From: Pseudomonas sp. B21-048
GTDB taxonomy: Bacteria; Pseudomonadota; Gammaproteobacteria; Pseudomonadales; Pseudomonadaceae
Assembly: GCF_024748615.1 (NCBI RefSeq)
Contig: NZ_CP087168.1
Coordinates: forward strand, 3,782,001 to 3,846,000
DNA: 64,000 bases
Direction of reading: 5' to 3'
In this document: positions 8,265-16,519 of the stretch, in pieces
Numbering within the stretch: the first letter of the stretch is position 1
How the letters are laid out: the number at the start of each line of letters is the position of its first letter
The notes under the pieces: generated by a model
Seen by the model: the letters and a program-made list of their open reading frames with translations, nothing else
The model's database searches: none
What the model was told of the DNA's origin: nothing
Program-made: the position numbers and the translations under genes

Positions 8265-9071
8265 ATGAAGCACAACGTCATCCTTGTCGTGCTCGACGGC
8301 CTCAATTACGAAGTCGCGCGCCATGCCATGGGGCATCTGCAGGCTTACGTTGGCGCAGGACGCGCGGCACTCTACAAACTGGAGTGCGAACTGCCGGCCC
8401 TGTCCCGACCACTTTATGAATGCATCCTGACCGGCGTTACGCCGATCGTCAGCGGTATCGTTCACAACAACGTCTCGCGCCTGTCCAACCAGCGCAGCAT
8501 CTACCATTACGCCACCGACGCGGGCCTTACAACCGCAGCCGCGGCCTATCACTGGGTCAGCGAGTTGTATAACCGCTCGCCGTTCGTGGTCGCCCGGGAT
8601 CGTCATACCGATGACCCCAAACTGCCGATCCAGCACGGTCATTTCTACTGGAGCGACCACTACCCGGACTCGCACCTGTTCGCCGACGCGGAAAACCTGC
8701 GCCTGCGCCACGCGCCGAACTTTTTATTGGTCCACCCCATGAACATCGACGACGCCGGGCACAAGCACGGCCTCGACACCCCGCAGTATCGCAATAGCGC
8801 TCGCTCAGCCGACATCATCCTGGCTGACTACCTGCAAGGCTGGCTCGACGCCGGTTATCAGGTACTGGTGACAGCCGATCACGGCATGAACAACGACCGC
8901 TCGCACAACGGCTTGCTGCCCGAAGAACGCGAAGTGCCGCTGTTCGTCCTCGGCGATGCCTTCAGCTTCAACCAAAACGCCGCACCGAAACAGATCGAAA
9001 TCTGCGGCGCCGTCTGCGAACTGCTGGGCGTGCCCCACGACAAACCTGTGTGCCGGGAGCTGCTCAAGTGA
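8265..9071 (+). CDS. Alkaline-phosphatase-superfamily phosphodiesterase/phosphonohydrolase
   Basis: A 268-residue cytoplasmic enzyme (no signal peptide) of the nucleotide pyrophosphatase/phosphonoacetate hydrolase group. Metal and catalytic elements are visible: VVLDGL near residues 8-13 (first metal Asp), SRPLYECILTG at 47-57, where Ser47 occupies the position of the usual Thr nucleophile, MNIDDAGHKHG (Asp/His ligands) and TADHGMNN (Asp-His). All the metal-binding blocks are present, so it should be active. ATG 8265 was chosen because the conserved strand MKHNVILVVLDGL starts there. It overlaps the first permease gene by 4 bp (GTGA), so its product belongs to the transport operon and presumably cleaves the imported compound. 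The true substrate is unknown. Confidence 0.83.
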   Translation: MKHNVILVVLDGLNYEVARHAMGHLQAYVGAGRAALYKLECELPALSRPLYECILTGVTPIVSGIVHNNVSRLSNQRSIYHYATDAGLTTAAAAYHWVSELYNRSPFVVARDRHTDDPKLPIQHGHFYWSDHYPDSHLFADAENLRLRHAPNFLLVHPMNIDDAGHKHGLDTPQYRNSARSADIILADYLQGWLDAGYQVLVTADHGMNNDRSHNGLLPEEREVPLFVLGDAFSFNQNAAPKQIEICGAVCELLGVPHDKPVCRELLK

Positions 9072-9913
9072 ACGCCATGACCCGTGGTAAATGGCTGGCC
9101 ACTCTGTGCCTGGTGCCCTTCGCGATTTTCTTCTTCGTGTTCCAGATCGCCCCGCTGCTCTGGATAATGATCAACAGCCTGGAATCGGAGGAGTTCGGCT
9201 GGGGCCTGGCCAACTTCAGCAAAATCTTCAACTCGAAGTTCTATTTGCAGGCGATCCAGTACAGCCTCGAGATCAGTTTCTGGTCCAGCGTGTTCGGCAT
9301 CATCATCGCCATACTCGGGGCCTATTCCCTGCGACGGGTCGATTCGAAACTGCGCAACTTCGTCAACGCCTTCGCCAACATGACCAGCAACTTCTCCGGC
9401 GTCCCCCTGGCCTTCGCGTTCATCATTTTGCTGGGGTTCAACGGCACCTTCACCATCATGCTCAAACAGGCCGGGATCATTCAGGACTTCAATCTGTACT
9501 CGAAAACCGGGCTGATCATTCTCTATACCTACTTCCAGATTCCGCTGGGCGTGCTGCTGCTCTACCCGGCCTTCGATGCCCTGCGCGAAGACTGGCGCGA
9601 GTCCGCCGCGTTGCTCGGCGCCAATGGCTGGCAATTCTGGCGGCACATCGGTTTGCCAGTGTTGACGCCGGCGTTGCTGGGCACGTTCGTGATTCTGCTG
9701 GCCAACGCCCTCGGCGCCTATGCCACGGTCTACGCCCTGACCACCGGCAACTTCAACGTGTTGCCGATCCGCATCGCGGCGATGGTCTCCGGTGACATTT
9801 CCCTCGACCCGAACCTGGCCAGCGCCTTGGCCGTGGTGCTGGTGGCGTTGATGACCGTTGTGACCATCGTGCATCAGTTGCTGTTGAAGAGGAGCTACCA
9901 TGTCTCGCGCTGA
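9068..9913 (+). CDS. ABC transporter permease (subunit 1)
   Basis: Inner-membrane permease of the PotB/FbpB-like type with about six hydrophobic helices; 281 residues. The first helix is LATLCLVPFAIFFFVFQIA. The EAA loop, which contacts the ATPase, reads EDWRESAALLGANGWQFWRH in the C-terminal third, followed by LPVLTPALLGTFVILLANALG. The start is GTG 9068, overlapping the previous stop by 4 bp, with GGGAG at 9056-9060; ATG 9077 is an alternative. It overlaps the second permease gene by 14 bp, which indicates coupled translation. Substrate is inferred from the operon only. Confidence 0.85.
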   Translation: MNAMTRGKWLATLCLVPFAIFFFVFQIAPLLWIMINSLESEEFGWGLANFSKIFNSKFYLQAIQYSLEISFWSSVFGIIIAILGAYSLRRVDSKLRNFVNAFANMTSNFSGVPLAFAFIILLGFNGTFTIMLKQAGIIQDFNLYSKTGLIILYTYFQIPLGVLLLYPAFDALREDWRESAALLGANGWQFWRHIGLPVLTPALLGTFVILLANALGAYATVYALTTGNFNVLPIRIAAMVSGDISLDPNLASALAVVLVALMTVVTIVHQLLLKRSYHVSR

Positions 9914-10700
9914 ATTGGGGCCTGTCGGTGTCTATCACCGCGTCGTGGCGTATTTGTTGTTTGCCATTCTGCTGTTGCCGCTGCTTGGAACGCTGATCTA
10001 CTCGATTTCCAGCAGTTGGTCCGCGACGATTATGCCCAGCGGTTTTACCTTCAAGTGGTACATCCAGCTGTGGAGCGATCCGCGCTTTCTCGAGGCGTTC
10101 GGTCAATCATTGCTGGTCTGCGTCGGCTCGCTGATTTTGTCGGTGGTGCTGATTCTGCCGCTGCTGTTCGTGGTGCATTACCACTTCCCGAAACTCGACG
10201 CTTTGATGAACATCCTGATCCTGCTGCCCTTCGCGGTGCCGCCGGTGGTGTCGTCGGTGGGGCTGTTGCAGCTTTACGGTTCGGGGCCGTTCGCGATGGT
10301 CGGCACGCCGTGGATTCTGATCGGTTGCTACTTCACCGTGGCGCTGCCGTTCATGTACCGGGCGATCACCAACAACCTGCAAGCGATCAACCTGCGCGAC
10401 CTGATGGACGCCGCGCAACTGCTCGGTGCCAGCACCTGGCAAGCGGCATTCCTGGTGGTGCTGCCGAACCTGCGCAAGGGTTTGATGGTGGCGTTGCTGC
10501 TGTCGTTCTCGTTCCTGTTCGGTGAGTTTGTGTTCGCCAACATTCTGGTCGGCACCCGCTACGAAACCCTGCAGGTCTACCTCAACAATATGCGTAACAG
10601 CAGCGGCCACTTCACCAGTGCGCTGGTGATCTCCTACTTCTTCTTTGTGCTGGTTCTGACCTGGGCTGCCAATATCTTGAACAAGGACAAAAGCGAATGA
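9900..10700 (+). CDS. ABC transporter permease (subunit 2)
   Basis: A 266-residue partner permease of the PotC/FbpB type with about six membrane helices (VVAYLLFAILLLPLLGTLIYS first, ALVISYFFFVLVLTWAA last). The EAA loop is RDLMDAAQLLGASTWQAAFL followed by LPNLRKGL. GAGGAG (9890-9895) lies five bases before ATG 9900, inside the previous gene. Its 3' end overlaps the ATPase start by 4 bp (ATGA). Together with the preceding permease it forms the heterodimeric channel of the importer. Confidence 0.85.
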   Translation: MSRAELGPVGVYHRVVAYLLFAILLLPLLGTLIYSISSSWSATIMPSGFTFKWYIQLWSDPRFLEAFGQSLLVCVGSLILSVVLILPLLFVVHYHFPKLDALMNILILLPFAVPPVVSSVGLLQLYGSGPFAMVGTPWILIGCYFTVALPFMYRAITNNLQAINLRDLMDAAQLLGASTWQAAFLVVLPNLRKGLMVALLLSFSFLFGEFVFANILVGTRYETLQVYLNNMRNSSGHFTSALVISYFFFVLVLTWAANILNKDKSE

Positions 10701-11701
10701 GCTATGTCAGCGTCCAACATCTTCAAAAGAGCTACTCTCAAATAGGGCAGTCGGGCACTACCGTGTTCAGCGACATCAACTGCGAAATCAAGAAAGGCGA
10801 ATTTGTCACCCTTCTCGGCCCGTCCGGTTGCGGCAAGTCCACCCTGCTGCGTTGCATCGCCGGCCTGACCTCGGTGGACGGCGGCAAGATTCTGCTGGAG
10901 GGTCAGGACCTCGTCCCGCTGAGCCCGCAAAAACGCGGGATCGGCATGGTGTTCCAGAGTTATGCGCTGTTCCCGAACATGACCGTGGAGCAGAACGTCG
11001 CCTTCGGTTTGCGCATGCAGAAGGTCAACGCCGACGATAGCCACAAGCGCGTCACCGAAGTGCTGACACTGGTGGAGCTCAATGACTTCGCCGCCCGTTA
11101 TCCGCATCAACTGTCCGGAGGCCAGTGCCAACGTGTCGCCCTGGCTCGCTCGCTGGTGACCCGGCCTCGGTTGTTGTTGCTGGATGAGCCGCTGTCGGCG
11201 CTGGACGCGCGGATTCGCAAGCACCTGCGCGAACAGATCCGTCAGATCCAGCGCGAACTGGGCCTGACCACGATCTTCGTCACCCACGATCAGGAAGAAG
11301 CCCTGACCATGTCTGATCGAATCTTCCTGATGAACGAGGGAAAGATCGTACAGAGTGGCGATGCCGAAACCCTTTACACCGCGCCAGTCGATGTTTTTGC
11401 CGCAGGCTTCATCGGCAACTACAACCTGCTGGACGCCGACAGCGCGTCGAAACTGTTGCAACGACCGATCACCCATCGCCTCGCCATTCGCCCGGAAGCC
11501 ATCGAGCTGAGCCTGAACGGCGAACTCGACGCGCAGATTCGCAGCCACAGCCTGTTGGGCAACGTGATTCGCTACCGGGTCGAAGCCCGGGGCGTGGAAT
11601 TGGTGGTGGACGTGCTGAACCGTTCGGCGGCCGACCTGCATCCCGATGGTCAGCGCCTGGCGCTTTCCATCGATCCGACGGCCTTGTGTGAGGTAGCCTG
11701 A
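10697..11701 (+). CDS. ABC transporter ATP-binding protein with TOBE-like tail
   Basis: A 334-residue importer ATPase of the PotA/FbpC class. Walker A GPSGCGKST lies near residues 40-48, the Q-loop at VFQSYALFPNM, the signature LSGGQCQRVALARSL near residues 137-151, Walker B LLLLDEPLSALD, and the switch His in FVTHDQEEA. The last 90 residues (HRLAIRPEAIELSLNGELDA onward) form a TOBE-like regulatory domain. It is fused to the permease genes by an ATGA overlap. It energises uptake of the unknown substrate. Confidence 0.9.
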   Translation: MSYVSVQHLQKSYSQIGQSGTTVFSDINCEIKKGEFVTLLGPSGCGKSTLLRCIAGLTSVDGGKILLEGQDLVPLSPQKRGIGMVFQSYALFPNMTVEQNVAFGLRMQKVNADDSHKRVTEVLTLVELNDFAARYPHQLSGGQCQRVALARSLVTRPRLLLLDEPLSALDARIRKHLREQIRQIQRELGLTTIFVTHDQEEALTMSDRIFLMNEGKIVQSGDAETLYTAPVDVFAAGFIGNYNLLDADSASKLLQRPITHRLAIRPEAIELSLNGELDAQIRSHSLLGNVIRYRVEARGVELVVDVLNRSAADLHPDGQRLALSIDPTALCEVA

Positions 11702-11735
11702 TGACTTTGCTGATGTTGAAGAGAGAACTGCACTG

Positions 11736-12389
11736 ATGGCCCTGGCAATTTTTGATCTGGACGAAACCCTGATCCATGGCGACTGCGCCACCCTCTGGAG
11801 CGAGCAAATGGGCCGCCTGGGCTGGGTCGATCCCGAGTCGTTCATGCGTCAGAACAACGAACTGATGGACGCTTACAGCCATGGCAAGTTGCGGATGGAG
11901 GAGTACATGACCTTCAGTCTGGAACCGATGATCGGTCGCACGCCGGAAGAGGTCGACCATCTGGTCGGACCTTGGGTGGAAGACTTCATCGAGCCGATCA
12001 TCTTCAGCGACGCCACCAAAGCCATTGCCGCCCACCGCAAGGCCGGCGACCGGATTCTGGTGATCTCGGCGTCGGGCACGCATTTGGTCAAGCCGATTGC
12101 CGACCGTCTGGGCATCGACGAGATTCTCGGCATCGAGCTGGAAGTGGCGCACGGGGTGTACAGCGGCCACACCGTTGGCACCCTGACCTACCGCGAGGGC
12201 AAGATCACCCGGTTGCTGGAATGGCTGGATGCCGAAGAGGAAAACCTGGAAGGCGCGAGTTTCTATTCCGACTCACGCAACGATTTACCGCTGCTGCTGA
12301 AGGTGGATTTCCCACACGTGGTGAACCCGGATCCGGTGCTGCTTGAGCATGCCGAAAAGGCCGGTTGGCCGATCCATATCTGGAAGTAA
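11736..12389 (+). CDS. HAD-IB family phosphatase (SerB-like)
   Basis: A 217-residue HAD hydrolase of subclass IB. Motif I is FDLDETLIHGD, with Asp7 as nucleophile and Asp9 as acid/base; motif II is LVISASGTH; motif III Lys is in YREGKITRLLEWL; motif IV is YSDSRNDLPLL. All catalytic residues are present. The cap is the short helical insertion seen in phosphoserine-phosphatase-like enzymes. It is the last gene of the operon, 34 bp after the ATPase, and is followed by a REP pair. A reasonable inference is that it removes phosphate from the monoester made by the upstream alkaline-phosphatase-superfamily enzyme, but the substrate is not determined by sequence. Confidence 0.85.
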   Translation: MALAIFDLDETLIHGDCATLWSEQMGRLGWVDPESFMRQNNELMDAYSHGKLRMEEYMTFSLEPMIGRTPEEVDHLVGPWVEDFIEPIIFSDATKAIAAHRKAGDRILVISASGTHLVKPIADRLGIDEILGIELEVAHGVYSGHTVGTLTYREGKITRLLEWLDAEEENLEGASFYSDSRNDLPLLLKVDFPHVVNPDPVLLEHAEKAGWPIHIWK

Positions 12390-12398
12390 CCCCACCCT

Positions 12399-12482
12399 TG
12401 TGGGAGCCTGCTCGCGATGAACGATAACGCGGTCTTACAGATGAACCGCGTCGCCTGAATCGCGAGCAGGCTCGCTCCCACA
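12399..12482. repeat. REP palindrome pair at the operon end
   Basis: TGTGGGAGCCTGCTCGCGAT (12399-12418) and its near-complement (12459-12482) flank an inner stem (GCGGTTC...GAACCGC-like). It separates two convergent genes and probably marks the 3' end of both transcripts. Confidence 0.85.
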
Positions 12483-12499
12483 GGTTCAGTGCATTGTCC

Positions 12500-13462
12500 T
12501 TAGGTCAGGCTCTCGTCGATCACCAACACCAATTTGCCCGACACTTTATTGGTCGCCAGTTCCGCAAACGCCGCTTCGGCATCCTTGATCGCAAACATCT
12601 TGGCCAGTTGCGGGCTCAAACGCCCTTCGGCAAACAGCGGCCAGACATGCTGACCGAGATCACTGAACAAATCGGCCTTGAACTGCTCGTCGCGATTGCG
12701 CAGGGTCGAACCCAGCAGTTGCACCCGTTTAGCCAATACCTGCGCCAGATCCAGCTGGGCCTCACGCCCGCCCATCAAACCGATCAACACCCAACGACCG
12801 TCGCGAGCCAGCAGCTTGAGGTTCAACGCCGCGTAATTGCCACCCACCGGGTCGAGGATCACGTCGAACGGCGCAAGATCATTCAAGCTGTCCAGATCGC
12901 CATTGCGCACTACACCACCCTGTGCGCCCAACGCTTCGCAGTACGCCAGACGCTCGGCGGACCCGACGCTGACCCAGCATGGGTTACCAAACGCCTTGCA
13001 CAGCTGAATGGCGGCTGAACCGATTCCACTTGCCCCGGCGTGCAGAAGAACTTTCTCACCCGGTTTGAGCGCAGCCAGTTGAAACAAATTCAGCCAAACG
13101 GTCGCATACACTTCCGGCAATGCTGCCGCCTCGGCCAGGGACAAACCTTCGGGAACCGGCAACACATGCCGTCCGTCGACAATTACCTCTTCGGCCATCC
13201 CGCCCCCGGCAAGCAAGGCGCAAACCCGATCACCGAGCTGCCAGGAAGAGCCCGGACCAACCTCGCTGATCACCCCGGAACACTCAAGACCCAGTACTTG
13301 ACTGGCCCCCGGCGGTGGCGGGTAAAGTCCTGCTTTCTGTAACAAATCGGCGCGATTGAGTCCTGCTGCCGCCACTCGAATGCGAACTTGTCCTACATCA
13401 CACGTAGGACTCGGCTCTTCAACCCACTCCACTCGCCCCTCAACGCCTTGCAATGCTTTCAC
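12500..13462 (-). CDS. NAD(P)H quinone oxidoreductase (zinc-independent MDR family)
   Basis: A 320-residue medium-chain reductase of the quinone oxidoreductase/PIG3 type. Features are AAAGLNRADLLQKAGLYPPPPG near residues 32-53 (the N-terminal GroES-like domain, with the hallmark Asn-Arg), VLLHAGASGIGSAAIQLCKAFG (nucleotide-binding Rossmann motif near 140), and KVSGKLVLVID at the C-terminus. Zinc-binding Cys clusters of true alcohol dehydrogenases are absent. It is expected to reduce quinones with NADPH in the cytosol. The gene converges on the uptake operon and is divergent from prc, the order known in P. aeruginosa. Confidence 0.85.
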   Translation of the reverse strand: MKALQGVEGRVEWVEEPSPTCDVGQVRIRVAAAGLNRADLLQKAGLYPPPPGASQVLGLECSGVISEVGPGSSWQLGDRVCALLAGGGMAEEVIVDGRHVLPVPEGLSLAEAAALPEVYATVWLNLFQLAALKPGEKVLLHAGASGIGSAAIQLCKAFGNPCWVSVGSAERLAYCEALGAQGGVVRNGDLDSLNDLAPFDVILDPVGGNYAALNLKLLARDGRWVLIGLMGGREAQLDLAQVLAKRVQLLGSTLRNRDEQFKADLFSDLGQHVWPLFAEGRLSPQLAKMFAIKDAEAAFAELATNKVSGKLVLVIDESLT

Positions 13463-13567
13463 AGTGCCTCCATAGTGAGTCTGGACTGAGCCCGAAGCTG
13501 TAGCGCCGGGCTTTTTGCATTATGCGACCGGTCCTTGTGGATCCGGCGACTTCAAAGACGGCCTAAT

Positions 13568-15682
13568 ATGCGTTATCAATTGTCCCCGCGTCGAATCAGC
13601 ATGAAGCATCTGCTCCCCAGCACCGCCCTCGCTCTTGTCATTGGCCTCGGTCTTTTGCCGATGTCGAGCAATTCGTTCGCAGCCAACAGCTGGGACAAGC
13701 TTCAGCCCGATCGTGATGAAGTAATCGCCAGTCTGAACGTCGTCGAATTGCTCAAGCGTCACCATTACAGCAAGCCACCGCTCGACGATGCACGCTCCGT
13801 GATCATCTACGACAGCTACCTCAAGCTGCTGGATCCATCGCGCAGCTACTTCATGGCCAGCGATATTGCCGAATTCGACAAATGGAAAACCCAGTTTGAC
13901 GACTTCCTCAAAAGCGGCGACCTGAACGCCGGGTTCACCATCTACAAGCGCTATCTGGACCGCGTCAAGGCGCGTCTGGACTTTGCCCTTGCCGAGCTGA
14001 ACAAGGGCGTCGACAAGATCGACTTCACCACCAAGGAAACCTTGCTGGTCGATCGCAAGGATGCCTCTTGGCTCAAGACCACCGCCGAGCTGGATGACCT
14101 GTGGCGCAAACGCGTCAAGGACGAAGTGCTGCGGATGAAGATCTCTGGCAAAGAGCCGAAGCAGATTCAGGAAATCCTGACCAAGCGTTACAAGAACCAG
14201 CTAACGCGTCTTGACCAGACCCGTGCGGAAGACATCTTCCAGGCGTACATCAACACCTTTGCCATGTCCTACGACCCGCACACCAATTATCTGTCGCCGG
14301 ATAACGCGGAGAACTTCGACATCAACATGAGCCTGTCCCTCGAGGGCATCGGTGCCGTGTTGCAGAGCGATAACGATCAAGTGAAAGTCGTGCGCCTGGT
14401 GCCTGCCGGCCCCGCCGACAAGACCAAGCAGGTTGCACCGGCCGACAAGATCATCGGCGTGGCCCAGGGCAATAAAGAGATGGTCGACGTAGTCGGCTGG
14501 CGCCTGGACGAAGTGGTCAAATTGATTCGTGGTCCAAAAGGCACCGTGGTACGCCTGGAAGTGATTCCGGCCAGCAATGCGCCGAACGACCAGACCACCA
14601 AGATCGTGCCGATCACCCGCGAAGCGGTAAAGCTTGAAGATCAGGCGGTGAAGAAGTCGGTCCTCAACCTCAAGCAGGATGGCAAGGACTACAAGCTCGG
14701 CGTGATCGAGATCCCGGCCTTCTACCTGGACTTCAAGGCCTTCCGTGCCGGCGATCCGGACTACAAGAGCACTACCCGCGACGTCAAGAAGCTGCTGACC
14801 GAGCTGCAGAAAGACAAGGTCGACGGCGTGGTCATCGACCTGCGCAACAACGGCGGCGGTTCCTTGCAGGAAGCCACCGAGCTGACCAGTCTGTTCATCG
14901 ACAAAGGTCCGACCGTCCTGGTGCGTAACGCTGATGGCCGGGTCGATGTACTGGAAGACGAAAACCCGGGCGCATTCTACAAAGGCCCGATGGCGTTGCT
15001 GGTCAACCGCTTGTCCGCCTCGGCTTCGGAGATTTTCGCCGGCGCCATGCAGGACTACCACCGCGCGCTGATCATCGGCGGCCAGACCTTCGGCAAAGGC
15101 ACCGTGCAGACCATTCAGCCGCTGAACCATGGGGAACTGAAACTGACCCTGGCCAAGTTCTACCGGGTTTCCGGTCAGAGCACCCAGCATCAGGGCGTGC
15201 TGCCGGACATCGATTACCCGTCGATCATCGACACTAAGGAAATCGGCGAAAGCGCCCTGCCGGAAGCCATGCCATGGGACACCATTCGTGCGGCCATCAA
15301 GCCTGCGCTTGACCCGTTCAAACCGTATATCACGCAGCTCCAGTCAGAGCATGACGTGCGCACGGCCAAGGACGCGGAGTTTGTGTTCATCCGCGACAAG
15401 CTGGCCCTGGCGCAGAAGTTGATGAGCGAAAAAACCGTCAGCCTCAATGAAGTTGACCGTCGTGCACAACACGCCGATATCGAAGCCAAACAACTTGCCA
15501 TGGAAAACATCCGTCGCAAGGCCAAGGGCGAAGAGCCGCTCAAAGAACTGAAGAAAGAAGACGAGGATGCCATCGCGGCCGAGCCGGACAAGACCAAGCC
15601 AGAAGACGATGCCTACCTGAGCGAAACCGGGCGGATTCTGCTGGATTACTTGAAACTCAACACCGCGGTTGCCAAGCATTAA
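13568..15682 (+). CDS. prc: Tail-specific periplasmic protease Prc/AlgO
   Basis: Periplasmic S41 protease that degrades proteins with nonpolar C-termini; the P. aeruginosa orthologue AlgO acts on truncated MucA and so affects alginate control. The 704-residue protein has an N-terminal signal sequence (MKHLLPSTALALVIGLGLLPM... SFAA), an N-terminal helical domain, a PDZ domain around residues 240-330 (SLEGIGAVLQ, GPADKTKQVAPADKIIGVAQ), and the protease core with DLRNNGGGSLQEA, the catalytic Ser in RLSASASEIFAGAMQD and Lys in FGKGTVQT. A charged Lys/Glu-rich C-terminal domain follows. ATG 13568 was used; ATG 13601 (MKHLL) would give a cleaner signal peptide and is a real alternative. A strong terminator lies 70 bp downstream. 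Confidence 0.93.
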   Translation: MRYQLSPRRISMKHLLPSTALALVIGLGLLPMSSNSFAANSWDKLQPDRDEVIASLNVVELLKRHHYSKPPLDDARSVIIYDSYLKLLDPSRSYFMASDIAEFDKWKTQFDDFLKSGDLNAGFTIYKRYLDRVKARLDFALAELNKGVDKIDFTTKETLLVDRKDASWLKTTAELDDLWRKRVKDEVLRMKISGKEPKQIQEILTKRYKNQLTRLDQTRAEDIFQAYINTFAMSYDPHTNYLSPDNAENFDINMSLSLEGIGAVLQSDNDQVKVVRLVPAGPADKTKQVAPADKIIGVAQGNKEMVDVVGWRLDEVVKLIRGPKGTVVRLEVIPASNAPNDQTTKIVPITREAVKLEDQAVKKSVLNLKQDGKDYKLGVIEIPAFYLDFKAFRAGDPDYKSTTRDVKKLLTELQKDKVDGVVIDLRNNGGGSLQEATELTSLFIDKGPTVLVRNADGRVDVLEDENPGAFYKGPMALLVNRLSASASEIFAGAMQDYHRALIIGGQTFGKGTVQTIQPLNHGELKLTLAKFYRVSGQSTQHQGVLPDIDYPSIIDTKEIGESALPEAMPWDTIRAAIKPALDPFKPYITQLQSEHDVRTAKDAEFVFIRDKLALAQKLMSEKTVSLNEVDRRAQHADIEAKQLAMENIRRKAKGEEPLKELKKEDEDAIAAEPDKTKPEDDAYLSETGRILLDYLKLNTAVAKH

Positions 15683-15752
15683 GATGATGGCAATTTAATG
15701 TTTACGCTCCCCGGAGCGTTATCAAACAGTCATCATTCTGTCGTGAAATGCA

Positions 15753-15797
15753 GGACTGGGCGTGCTCTTTAACGAGAGCACGCCCAGTCCTTTTTTT
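15753..15797 (+). terminator. Strong rho-independent terminator after prc
   Basis: A 16-bp perfect stem (GGACTGGGCGTGCTCT and its complement at 15775-15790) with loop TTAACG is followed by seven T. It ends the prc transcript. Confidence 0.95.
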
Positions 15798-15813
15798 ATC
15801 GCCAGAGAACGCC

Positions 15814-16340
15814 ATGACAACGACCGAACAGCTGAGTGCCTTGAGCTCAATACTGACTCAAAGCGGTTTGCACAGCCTGTTCCAGCCGATCATTTCCCTC
15901 TCTGAACGACGTATCATCGGTTACGAAGCCCTCAGCCGTGGCCCGTCCAACAGTCCGCTGCGACTCCCCCGTTGGATCGCCAAGGCTTCGCGGGCAAAAG
16001 TGATCGCCGAAGGCATCGAATTGCCGGAAGAATTGGCCGTGCTGACCGAAATGGGCGTCGATCTGGTCCAGGGTTATCTGCTCTGCCGGCCCCAGGAGCA
16101 TCCGCCCCGCGATGCCCGAGCCTTGATGCCCAAACAAGACAGCACTGCGGCGGCTCTGAATGATGAAGTCAGTGACCTCAGCGCCCTGCTCAACGACCAA
16201 CCGGCGGTGACCAGCGACACCCCGACCGCCACCGTACTGGAAGCCTTCCGCCGACAAGCCAACCTGAACTCCTTGGCGGTGCTCGACGAGCAAGGCCAGC
16301 CCTGCGGCATCGTCCATCGGCATTCGCTCTCGGACGGTCG
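15814..16340 (+). pseudogene. Decayed EAL-CBS-GGDEF c-di-GMP gene (PA3258-type)
   Basis: ATG 15814 opens a protein starting as an EAL domain: HSLFQPIISLSERRIIGYEALSRGPSNSPL (the EAL box reads E-A-L). The next residues, RLPRWIAKASRAKVIAEGIELPEEL, jump directly to the last third of the domain (VIAEGIE, DLVQGYLLCRPQEHP), so about 130 residues carrying the metal and catalytic residues are missing, in frame. A CBS-domain stretch follows (TVLEAFRRQANLNSLAVLDEQGQ, GIVHRHSLSD) and then the homology stops at about 16335, where a dispersed repeat (GGTCGAAGGCTGCGATC) begins. The rest of the CBS pair and the GGDEF domain are gone. The frame stays open to 16608 through non-homologous sequence. Neither cyclase nor phosphodiesterase activity is possible. 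Confidence 0.82.
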
Positions 16341-16455
16341 AAGGCTGCGATCTTTTGATCTCACTCCTCCTAACCATCCCACAACCTGGGGGCAAAGGGG
16401 CTTGCCCGGTCTCCTGTGGCAAGCGAGCTTGCTCGCGCTGGGCTGCGTAGCGCTA
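16333..16455. repeat. Dispersed repeat sequences at the pseudogene breakpoint
   Basis: GGTCGAAGGCTGCGATCTTTTGATC (16335 onward) is a common Pseudomonas dispersed element, and 16412-16445 (CTGTGGCAAGCGAGCTTGCTCGCG) is a REP arm with an internal palindrome. Together they mark the junction between the broken c-di-GMP gene and accessory DNA. Confidence 0.6.
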
Positions 16456-16519
16456 CTCCGAAGGCCGAGCCCGCAACCGCCACCCACGCAAACTGCAATC
16501 GGATTGCTAGATGCGCAAC

